Of a DNA stretch of 6,752 nt, positions 1 to 5,624 are shown piece by piece. A program made the position numbers and the translations under genes. Every line of letters starts with the position of its first letter. Positions within the stretch are counted from its first letter, which is position 1. Source of the DNA: VGXO01 sp964614695 (GTDB lineage: Bacteria; Planctomycetota; Phycisphaerae; Phycisphaerales; SM1A02). The stretch lies in contig CAZTMB010000138.1 of NCBI GenBank assembly GCA_964614695.1, forward strand, positions 1 to 6,752, in the 5' to 3' direction. The notes beneath the pieces were generated by a model. It did not search any database, was not told where the DNA came from, and saw only the letters and a program-made list of their open reading frames with translations.

Positions 1-9
1 CTCTCCTCC

Positions 10-2688
10 TCACCCCGTGCTCTGCATCGCCGCGGCGATCGCGTTCATCGAGAGCAGGATCAGCGCCTGAAGTTCGCTCCGCGCGGCTTCGCCGCCCGGC
101 GGCTCGTCTCGCCATCGTCGCAGCAGCTCGACCTGCAGCGCGTTGAGGAGATCGGTGTCGGGATTCCGTTCGCGGATCGACTGCTCGATCACGGGGTTGT
201 GTCCGAGCAGCGTCGCGCGGCCGGTGACGGCGAGGATCGCCCGCTCGCTGCGCGCGAACTCCGCCTCGATCGCCGCGAACAGCCGCATCGCCTCTTCGCC
301 GCCCGCGGCGAAGTACCAGCGGGCCACGTCGAGCCGCGCGCGGGCCATCTCCTGCGCCGCGTTGTCGATGAAGCTCCGGAAGCAACCGCGATCGTCGGCG
401 TAGGCGGCTCGGCAAGTGGCCAGCGCGGCCGGGTCGTCGAGCACCACGGCTTCGAACGCCGATCCGAGGCCGTACCAGCCCGGCACGTTCGCCCGCATCT
501 GCGTCCAAGAGAAGACCCACGGGATCGCCCGGATCGAATCGAGGTCGAGCCCGCCGCCGGCTCGTGAGACCGGGCGCGAGGCGATCGGCAGCGCGGCAAT
601 GTGTTCGACCGGCGAGCACGCGGCGAAGGCCGGCCAGAACCCCGGATCGTCGACGAGCCCGCGATAGGCCAGACGCGACCGTTCCGCGAGGGCGTCCATC
701 AGCGTCTCGTCGGCGGGGACCGGCGGAGCGTCTCCTTCGTCACGCGTTGGTCCCTCCGCGGTCGTTGTGATCATCGCGCTCGAGATCTGCTCGAGATGGC
801 GCTTCGCGAGTTCGGGCATCGCGTAGCGGAAGCTGATCACCTCGCCTTGCTCGGTGAAGCGGATGCGGCCGTTCCAACTCGAGGGCGGGCTTGCGAGGAT
901 CGCTCGGTTTGCGCGGCCGCCGCCGCGGGCGACGGTGCCGCCTCGCCCGTGGAAGAAGCGAAGCTCGACGCCGGCCTGCCTGCAGGCGCGCGCGAGCCGA
1001 TCCTGCGCCTGCTGCAGGCGCCACGTGCTTGCCCAGTAGCCGCCATCCTTGTTGCTGTCGGAGTAGCCGAGCATGATCTCCTGAAAACGCCCTCTCGCGG
1101 CGAGATGCGGCGCATAGATCGGATCGCGGAAGAGTCCGGACATGACCGTCTCGGCGCGTTCGAGGTCCTCGACGGTCTCGAAGAGCGGCACGACGTCGAG
1201 GGCCGCATGCACGCGATCGCCGTCGCGCCGCCAGAGCCCGACCTCGCGGAGGAGAAGCAGCACTTCGAGCAGGTCGCTCGCGGTATGGGCCATGCTGACG
1301 ACGTACGCCCCGATCGAGGCGGGATCGCGTTCGAGCGCCTCGCGCACGACTTCGAGCGTCGCGATCAACTCGGCGGTCGACTCGGAGGGCGTGGCGCCGC
1401 GGCCGAGCAGCGGACGATTGGTCGAGAGTTCCCGCGCGAGCACGGCCGCTCGCCGCGGCTCGTCGAGCGAGGCATAGTCGTCGCAGACGCCTCCCGCCGC
1501 GAGCAGTTCCGCCACCGCCGCCTCGTGCACGCGGCTGTGCTGACGAATGTCGAGCGCCGCCAGATGCAGCCCGAACACTCGGGCCCGCACCAGGCCGTCG
1601 GCGATCGCACCGCGCTCGGCGACCTCGTGCAGCCCGGCCTCGGCGAGCGATCGCTCGATCAGTTCGAGCCCGGACAGCAACTCGCTCGAGGCGACATCAG
1701 CATCCGCAAGCCTCGCTTCAAGATGCTGGATCCAGAGCCGGTACGGCTCGTGGCGGAACTCGTGGGCAACCGGTCCGATCGACTCGATCGCCTTCGAGAG
1801 GCGCGCCGGTACCGGCAGGCGCCGGTCCGAGACGCTGAGATCGCGATGGAGCCCGGCGAGGCCCTCGCGATGGCGCTCGATCGCGACGCTTCGCATGCGG
1901 TCGAGGGCGAGCCGCGTCGCGACCGCGGTCACCCGCGGATTGCCGTCGCGATCACCGCCGATCCATGAGCGGTATCGGATCGGGGTCGGCAGGGGCGGAC
2001 GCACGCCGTAGTGGGTCTCGATCGCATCGGCGAGGTCGCGAGAGAGTCCCGGCACCGCATCCCAGATCGTCCCGGCGAGATGATGGATGCCGCGGTCGAT
2101 CTCGTCGGCGACGGCAAGCCGCGAAGCGCGGATCTCGTCGGTGACGAGCAGCAGTGAGAGCACGCGACGCACGGCGCTCTCGAGGGCTCGCCGCGCGGCC
2201 GGCCCGAGCCCGCCTGCATCGAGCGCCTCGAGGCAGGTGCCGATGCGATGCTGCTTGGCGACCACGCTGCGCCGTCGGCTCTCGGTCGGATGCGCGGTCA
2301 GCGTGGGTTCGATGTCGAGCCGATCGAGCGCCGCGAGCAGCGCCTCGAAGCCGACGCCTCGTCGCTTGAGCTCGCCGATCGCCTCGGCGATCGACTCGGG
2401 ACGCGGGCGATCGTCGGTCGCCGCGGCCTCGCGGCGGCGGTTGACGCGGACGATGTGGACCTGCTCGGCCTTGTTGCGCAGATGGAAGCGGATCGCGAGA
2501 TGCCGCAGCAGCCGTCGGATCGTCTCCGCGGAGAGATCGTCCAGGGACGCGTCGGCCGCGTCTCCGGCAAGCCTGGCGGCGACCGCCGCTCGAAGCGAGG
2601 CGAGGTCGTTCTCGGGGTCGGCGTGCGCCTCGACCTCGGCGAGCCGCGCGTCGAGCCATTCGATGTCCCGGGCAAGCATCTCGAGCAT
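10..2688 (-). CDS. ppc: Phosphoenolpyruvate carboxylase, complete
   Basis: This cytosolic enzyme carboxylates phosphoenolpyruvate with bicarbonate to give oxaloacetate and phosphate, refilling the TCA cycle; the family is usually a homotetramer. The product is 892 residues with the start chosen here, against 883 in E. coli. Visible motifs, counted from that start: TAHPTE with the catalytic His at 133; GGDRDGNP at 244-251; LDIRQ with Arg382; YSDSNKDG with Lys547; FHGRGGTVARGG with His580, Arg582 and Arg588; RFTEQGE; RAIPW at 720; WTQMR at 728-732; and the conserved C-terminal tail, here MQSTG. These fall within a few residues of the recalled E. coli numbering. Three in-frame ATGs are possible (2697, 2688, 2679). 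I chose 2688 because a TACCAT box lies 7 nt upstream, although 2697 cannot be excluded; none has a Shine-Dalgarno. The frame stays open upstream to 2829, but that part overlaps the divergent HD gene and is not family-like. Two residues expected to bind the inhibitor aspartate differ (see findings). Identity is very secure; the start is less so. Confidence -1.
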   Translation of the reverse strand: MLEMLARDIEWLDARLAEVEAHADPENDLASLRAAVAARLAGDAADASLDDLSAETIRRLLRHLAIRFHLRNKAEQVHIVRVNRRREAAATDDRPRPESIAEAIGELKRRGVGFEALLAALDRLDIEPTLTAHPTESRRRSVVAKQHRIGTCLEALDAGGLGPAARRALESAVRRVLSLLLVTDEIRASRLAVADEIDRGIHHLAGTIWDAVPGLSRDLADAIETHYGVRPPLPTPIRYRSWIGGDRDGNPRVTAVATRLALDRMRSVAIERHREGLAGLHRDLSVSDRRLPVPARLSKAIESIGPVAHEFRHEPYRLWIQHLEARLADADVASSELLSGLELIERSLAEAGLHEVAERGAIADGLVRARVFGLHLAALDIRQHSRVHEAAVAELLAAGGVCDDYASLDEPRRAAVLARELSTNRPLLGRGATPSESTAELIATLEVVREALERDPASIGAYVVSMAHTASDLLEVLLLLREVGLWRRDGDRVHAALDVVPLFETVEDLERAETVMSGLFRDPIYAPHLAARGRFQEIMLGYSDSNKDGGYWASTWRLQQAQDRLARACRQAGVELRFFHGRGGTVARGGGRANRAILASPPSSWNGRIRFTEQGEVISFRYAMPELAKRHLEQISSAMITTTAEGPTRDEGDAPPVPADETLMDALAERSRLAYRGLVDDPGFWPAFAACSPVEHIAALPIASRPVSRAGGGLDLDSIRAIPWVFSWTQMRANVPGWYGLGSAFEAVVLDDPAALATCRAAYADDRGCFRSFIDNAAQEMARARLDVARWYFAAGGEEAMRLFAAIEAEFARSERAILAVTGRATLLGHNPVIEQSIRERNPDTDLLNALQVELLRRWRDEPPGGEAARSELQALILLSMNAIAAAMQSTG

Positions 2689-2695
2689 GGGGCCC

Positions 2696-2701
2696 ATGGT
2701 A
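2696..2701 (-). promoter_or_regulatory. Putative -10 box of ppc (leaderless)
   Basis: On the minus strand TACCAT is followed by GGGCCCC (7 nt) and then the ATG at 2688. It fits the TANNNT pattern of a -10 element placed so that transcription would begin at or next to the start codon. No convincing -35 hexamer is seen 16-18 bp further upstream. The box overlaps the alternative ATG at 2697, so if it is a real promoter element that upstream start cannot be used. The same spacing occurs before two other genes in this window, which is the main support. Confidence -1.
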
Positions 2702-2727
2702 GCGCCGGACGATTTCGGCCTCGCCCG

Positions 2728-2733
2728 TAGACT
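2728..2733 (+). promoter_or_regulatory. Putative -10 box of the HD-domain gene (leaderless)
   Basis: TAGACT is followed by GCCGCAG (7 nt) and the ATG at 2741. It matches TANNNT at the spacing expected when the transcript starts at the A of the start codon. There is no Shine-Dalgarno before this ATG, in line with leaderless translation. No -35 box is recognisable. It lies 26 bp from the oppositely oriented box proposed for ppc. Confidence -1.
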
Positions 2734-2740
2734 GCCGCAG

Positions 2741-3313
2741 ATGCACGTCGACGAAGCCCGGAGCCTCATGCACGAGTGGGTTGCCAGCGAATCGCTGCGT
2801 GGCCACATGGAGGCGGTGGCGGCGTGCATGGCGCATCAGGCGCGGCTCGTCGTGCCCGATGCGCCTGAAGCGGTCGATACGGTTGATCGCTGGACCGTCG
2901 CGGGGCTGCTGCACGACTTCGACTACGAACGCCATCCGTCCGCGGCGGAGCATCCCTTCGTCGGCATCGAGGCGCTGCGTGCCCGCGGCGATGTGGATGA
3001 GGAGATCCTCGAGGCGATCCTCGGCCACGCCGAGTACAGCGGCGTCCCGCGCACGACCGCGATGGCGAAGCACCTCTTCGCCTGCGACGAACTCGCGGGC
3101 TTCATCGTTGCGGTGGCGAAGGTCAGGCCCAACGGGATCGCCGATCTCGAGGCAAAGAGCGTCAGGAAGAAGCTCAAGGACAAGGCCTTCGCGGCGGCGG
3201 TGAGCCGCGAGGACATCGCCAAGGGCATCGAAGCGCTCGGCGTCGATCCCGCCGAGCACATCACCCGCTGCATCGAGGCGATTCGGGGCGAGGCGTCCCG
3301 CCTCGGGCTCTGA
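2741..3313 (+). CDS. HD-domain metal-dependent phosphohydrolase, small single-domain type
   Basis: A 190-residue cytosolic protein without signal peptide or membrane segment. The HD-superfamily metal ligands are visible in order: RGHM with His22, LLHDFDYE with His58-Asp59, HPFVG with His71, GHAEY with His96 and DELAG with Asp116. This is the HDIG-like layout with Phe-Asp in place of Ile-Gly. The C-terminal half (VRP, SVRKKLKDKAF, LGVDPAEHI) resembles a widespread family of about 190-residue HD hydrolases whose substrate is unknown to me. Members of the superfamily hydrolyse phosphate esters, often of nucleotides, but nothing here defines the substrate. The ATG at 2741 is chosen because the family-like sequence begins there and a TAGACT box sits 7 nt upstream; an in-frame ATG at 2768 is the alternative. 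The frame continues far upstream, but only as the complement of ppc. It is divergent from ppc with 52 bp between the chosen starts and has no co-directional close neighbour. The family call is firm; the role is unknown. Confidence -1.
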   Translation: MHVDEARSLMHEWVASESLRGHMEAVAACMAHQARLVVPDAPEAVDTVDRWTVAGLLHDFDYERHPSAAEHPFVGIEALRARGDVDEEILEAILGHAEYSGVPRTTAMAKHLFACDELAGFIVAVAKVRPNGIADLEAKSVRKKLKDKAFAAAVSREDIAKGIEALGVDPAEHITRCIEAIRGEASRLGL

Positions 3314-3344
3314 CCAGCGGCGGGACGCGGCCGACTTCGCAAGG

Positions 3345-3416
3345 ACGACTCGCCAACCGGTGGACCGCGGGCCTCAGCGTCAGGCGTCCAACGACTCGCC
3401 AACCAGTGGACCGCGG
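3345..3416 (+). repeat. Pair of 26-bp direct repeats, 46-bp period
   Basis: Copy 1 is 3345-3370 and copy 2 is 3391-3416. Both begin ACGACTCGCCAACC and end GTGGACCGCGG. They differ at one base only (G at 3359, A at 3405), giving 25 of 26 identical. The 20 bp between them (3371-3390) are unrelated. They lie in the non-coding stretch between the HD gene and the beta-barrel gene. They could be a duplicated binding site for a regulator of the downstream gene, or remnants of a local duplication. Two copies are too few to call an array of any kind. Confidence -1.
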
Positions 3417-3429
3417 CCGTCTCGGCCGC
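3413..3429 (+). terminator. Perfect G/C hairpin, possible terminator or regulatory stem
   Basis: GCGGCCG, loop TCT, CGGCCGC: a perfect 7-bp all-G/C stem with a 3-nt loop. The left arm begins inside the end of direct-repeat copy 2. It is about 100 nt downstream of the HD gene stop and 32 nt upstream of the TATCAT box of the next gene, so it is placed to end HD-gene transcription before the beta-barrel promoter. There is no T-run after it, so classic Rho-independent termination is not clearly supported. It could instead be a protein-binding palindrome. Confidence -1.
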
Positions 3430-3460
3430 ATGAAGACGCGGAACCGTTCGCGCCGCTCCG

Positions 3461-3466
3461 TATCAT
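3461..3466 (+). promoter_or_regulatory. Putative -10 box of the beta-barrel gene (leaderless)
   Basis: TATCAT is followed by CCGCCCCC (8 nt) and then the ATG at 3475. It is the best match to TATAAT of the three such boxes in the window. No Shine-Dalgarno lies between box and start, and no clear -35 is seen. It supports the start at 3475 over the longer frame that opens at 3406. Confidence -1.
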
Positions 3467-3474
3467 CCGCCCCC

Positions 3475-4485
3475 ATGATCCGATCCTTCGTCGCCCGCCT
3501 CGCGCCGCTCGTCGTCTTCGCCCTTGCTTCGAACCTCGTCGCCCAGTCGGGCGACGGCGCCTACGGCGAGGACTCGCCCGAAGCCGCGCCGGGCGCGACG
3601 CTTGAGGAGACAGCCGCGCCGCCGACGCAGGCTTCGTCCGGCGTCTCGGTCACGCTGCTCGGCGGCGGCATCTACAACTTCGCCTCGAGCTTCGAACAGG
3701 GCGGCGGCGAGGTCTCGGTTGCCCGTGCCTTCGCGGGCGTCGCGGCGGGCTTCCGCTTCGATCCGCAGCTCGGCGTCGGGCTTCGCCTCGCCTACGAGGG
3801 CGACTTCTACAACTTCAGCGGCGACTCGGTGCTCTCGCCGGCGCCCGGCGTGCAGCCGTGGGGCGATGTGCAGAGCGTGCAGCTCGGTGGCCGCGTCGAC
3901 TACGCGATCGATCGCCAATGGCGGGTGAACGCGGGGCTCTTCTTCGAGTTCTCCGGCGAGAGCCAGGCCGACGCCGGCGACAGCTTCACGGTCGGCGGCA
4001 CGATCGGCGCGACCTACTCCTTCTCGGAGACGTTCACGATCGGCGGCGGCGCACTCCTGGCCACGCGGCTCGAAGAGAGCGTGCTGGTGATTCCGCTCAT
4101 CTTCATCGACTGGGACTTCGCCGAGGGCTGGAAGCTCACCAACGTCGCGGGCCCCGAGGCGTATCCGACCGGTGCGGGCCTCGAGATCGAGTGGACCCTG
4201 AATCCCGCATTCGCGCTCGCCCTCGGCGGCCGCTACGAGTTCCGGCAGTTCCGCCTCGACGACTCCGGCCCGGCGAACCGAGCCGGCGGCGTGGGCGGCG
4301 TGCAGAGCCTGCCGATCTGGCTTCGGGCCGAATGGCGCCCGACCGAGTCGTGGCGCCTCGATGCGGTGGTCGGCGTCTCCGCGTTCCAGGAGTACGAACT
4401 CTGGGACGCCCGCGGCATCCGGCAGTCGAAGGTCGACGCCGATCCGAGCCTGTTCGTCGGCGCGTTCGTGTCGTACCGGTTCTGA
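3475..4485 (+). CDS. Secreted outer-membrane beta-barrel protein of unknown function
   Basis: 336 residues. The N-terminus is a typical Sec signal peptide: MIRSFVAR, then a hydrophobic core PLVVFALASNLVA, with cleavage likely near residue 23. After it comes a low-complexity Pro/Ala/Glu/Thr linker (about 24-55). The rest is made of alternating short strands rich in Gly and aromatics, for example VGLRLAYEGDFYNF, LGGRVDYAI, VNAGLFFEFSG, ALALGGRYEFRQF and LFVGAFVSYRF. The protein ends in Phe, and this final amphipathic strand resembles a BAM-recognised beta-signal. Together these indicate an outer-membrane barrel of perhaps 12-14 strands. It resembles the DUF6268-type barrels of planctomycetes, but that is recollection, not a search result. 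No catalytic motif is seen. The start at 3475 gives the signal peptide at the N-terminus; starts at 3406 or 3430 would add a non-hydrophobic Arg-rich extension. It is transcribed alone and faces a convergent secreted protein gene. Confidence -1.
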   Translation: MIRSFVARLAPLVVFALASNLVAQSGDGAYGEDSPEAAPGATLEETAAPPTQASSGVSVTLLGGGIYNFASSFEQGGGEVSVARAFAGVAAGFRFDPQLGVGLRLAYEGDFYNFSGDSVLSPAPGVQPWGDVQSVQLGGRVDYAIDRQWRVNAGLFFEFSGESQADAGDSFTVGGTIGATYSFSETFTIGGGALLATRLEESVLVIPLIFIDWDFAEGWKLTNVAGPEAYPTGAGLEIEWTLNPAFALALGGRYEFRQFRLDDSGPANRAGGVGGVQSLPIWLRAEWRPTESWRLDAVVGVSAFQEYELWDARGIRQSKVDADPSLFVGAFVSYRF

Positions 4486-4492
4486 CGCGGTG

Positions 4493-4505
4493 CGGAATCG
4501 TTCCG
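4493..4505. terminator. Weak hairpin between convergent genes
   Basis: CGGAA, loop TCG, TTCCG: a 5-bp stem starting 8 nt after the beta-barrel stop, in the 69-bp gap between two convergent genes. A second 5-bp pair, GCTCG with CGAGC, lies further right near 4530-4547. Neither has a T-run on either strand. The position fits a shared terminator region, but the sequence support is weak. Confidence -1.
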
Positions 4506-4554
4506 GCGTGGTCCCGGTTCGCCGCGATGCTCGTTCGAGGCCGAGCGTCCGACC

Positions 4555-5289
4555 TCAGCGACGACGGCGGCCTCCGCCAAGACTCGTCAGCAGTCCGCCC
4601 GCGATGGCGGCGAGTCCGGAGCCGGGAACCGCATAGGCCGTCGTGAATGCCGCGTAAGCGGCGAATGAATCCGTACCACCGTTTGCGGTCACGGACATGG
4701 TCAGGGTGTAGGTCCCGGCCGCGAAGCTCGTTCCGCTCGACGTCGTACGCAGATCCGCGGTCGATCCGCCCGACTGCGCGAGCGTCGCCGAGGCGATGGT
4801 GGAGTTGCCTCCATCGGGGCCGATGTTCAAGCCGGAGAAGTCCAGGGACCCGCTGAACACCAGAACCATCGAGAGGGAGAGCGTGTCGGAAGAACTGAAG
4901 TTCGGGGTCGAACTGTCAGCCGTCCGGCACGACCCACCTGCAAGGTTCACGGCATTCGGCGAGGAAAGCAGGGGCCCGTAGTCGGCACCGTTGGCCTGGA
5001 GCTTCCAGTTGCCTCCGTCTGCATAGTCGCCAGTGGCTTCACCGAGAATAAAGGAGGGGTTGAACGAAAGATTGGCGGTGGAGTTGGCGATGGTCAGACT
5101 CGTGGCGGTGGCGCCTGCCCTCGAAGGAGTGTTCGCCGTCATCGAGTACGAGTTGACGGTCATGCCCACCATGGGGGGAAGCAGGCCCGCTTGCGCCTCG
5201 GCACCGAGGGCCGTGCTCAGGCCGAGGAGCCCGACCGTCGCGATGGGGTTCACGGTCCGATCAATTCGGCGGGTCATGGAAGTTCTCAT
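4555..5289 (-). CDS. Secreted protein with variant PEP-CTERM (exosortase-type) sorting tail
   Basis: 244 residues. The N-terminus has Arg residues (MRTSMTRR), a hydrophobic stretch about 14-30 (PIATVGLLGLSTALGA) and a likely signal-peptidase site after Ala-Gln-Ala at 34. The mature part is rich in Ser, Thr, Gly, Ala and Asn, has a single Cys (121) and alternating strand-like segments (LSLSMVLVFSGSLDFSG, TYTLTMSVTANG), suggesting a beta-rich extracellular domain. I recognise no enzymatic motif. The C-terminus is tripartite: VPGSG at 221-225, a hydrophobic Ala/Gly/Leu helix about 226-239, then RRRR as the last four residues. This is the architecture of PEP-CTERM proteins, which are cleaved and anchored or released by an exosortase; the usual Pro-Glu-Pro is replaced by Pro-Gly-Ser-Gly. 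The ATG at 5289 is preceded by CACC and an AG repeat; the ATG at 5277 is an alternative. Base use looks less GC-biased than its neighbours. The molecular function is unknown; the sorting call is fairly confident. Confidence -1.
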   Translation of the reverse strand: MRTSMTRRIDRTVNPIATVGLLGLSTALGAEAQAGLLPPMVGMTVNSYSMTANTPSRAGATATSLTIANSTANLSFNPSFILGEATGDYADGGNWKLQANGADYGPLLSSPNAVNLAGGSCRTADSSTPNFSSSDTLSLSMVLVFSGSLDFSGLNIGPDGGNSTIASATLAQSGGSTADLRTTSSGTSFAAGTYTLTMSVTANGGTDSFAAYAAFTTAYAVPGSGLAAIAGGLLTSLGGGRRRR

Positions 5290-5293
5290 GGTG

Positions 5294-5417
5294 CTCTCTC
5301 TCTCTNNNNNNNNNNNNNNNNNNNNNNNNNNNNNNNNNNNNNNNNNNNNNNNNNNNNNNNNNNNNNNNNNNNNNNNNNNNNNNNNNNNNNNNNNNNNNNN
5401 NNNNNCTCTCTCTCTCT
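5294..5417 (-). repeat. AG/CT dinucleotide repeat interrupted by the assembly gap
   Basis: The plus strand shows (CT)6 at 5294-5305 and again (CT)6 at 5406-5417, with 100 Ns between. On the coding (minus) strand of the secreted-protein gene this reads as a run of AG ending only 4 nt before the ATG. The purine run is therefore in the ribosome-binding position and may act as the Shine-Dalgarno. The true length of the repeat, and whether anything else lies inside it, cannot be read. Confidence -1.
5306..5405. other. Assembly gap, 100 N
   Basis: Exactly 100 undetermined bases, a length often used as a placeholder for gaps of unknown size. Both flanks are the same CT repeat, so the assembler probably failed at a simple repeat. 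The real distance between the secreted-protein gene and the transporter gene is therefore unknown. Reading frames that run through this segment are not evidence of genes. Confidence -1.
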
Positions 5418-5624
5418 TGCTTCTTCTGAAGTCGTGTGATCTCGGAACGAGCGCGGTCCCGCCTCGCGGCGAGCAGGCCGCCGAGCGTGGCGAGTCTGCG
5501 GCCCAAAACGGCTCGGGCAAGCGAGTTGTCCGAAAAGAACTGAACAAGGTCGAGATGAGTCGACGGAATATGGGACGCGCATTCTTGCCGCCTTCACCAC
5601 ACCGCGAACCCTTGGCGGTCCGAT
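5418..5624. other. Non-coding stretch between transporter end and assembly gap
   Basis: About 207 bp with no credible gene; the frames open here are Arg-rich and either run into the gap or oppose known genes. It should hold the promoter of the secreted-protein gene (minus strand), but no clear -35/-10 pair is found. A loose inverted repeat is present at 5527-5547 (TTGTCC and GAACAA around an A-rich centre), which might be an operator; one arm pair is mismatched. Confidence -1.
5601..5619 (-). terminator. Weak hairpin after the transporter gene
   Basis: ACCGC and GCGGT form a 5-bp stem with a 9-nt loop, starting 5 nt beyond the transporter stop codon in its direction of transcription. There is no T-run after it. 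The position suits a terminator, but the stem is short, so this is a low-confidence call. Confidence -1.

Noticed and set aside
601..1968. 455-codon open frame on the plus strand, antisense to ppc
   Set aside because: It lies wholly opposite a well-conserved enzyme gene. Its translation is Arg/Glu/Ala-rich low-complexity sequence with no recognisable domain, which is typical of antisense frames in GC-rich DNA.
2689..2829. Longer ppc N-terminus starting at 2829
   Set aside because: It would add 47 non-family residues, overlap the divergent HD gene and exceed the usual enzyme length.
1952..3259. 435-codon open frame on the minus strand covering the HD gene and the 5' end of ppc
   Set aside because: It is antisense to the HD gene and out of frame with ppc. 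The part across ppc is Arg-rich shadow sequence with no conserved motif.
3345..3416. Direct repeats as a minimal CRISPR
   Set aside because: There are only two units, a 20-bp spacer and no cas genes nearby. The evidence fits a simple duplicated site better.
3406..3474. Longer start for the beta-barrel protein at 3406 or 3430
   Set aside because: It would put an Arg-rich extension before the signal peptide and run through the hairpin, repeat and TATCAT box. The ATG at 3475 gives a clean signal peptide.
5294..5417. Repeat plus gap as the edge of an inserted mobile element
   Set aside because: The flanks are plain CT dinucleotides with no terminal inverted repeats or transposase on either side. 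A simple-repeat assembly break explains it.
5418..5600. Minus-strand frame starting at a GTG near 5600, between the transporter and the gap
   Set aside because: It has a GTG start without a clear ribosome site, Arg-rich composition, no stop before the Ns and no recognisable domain.
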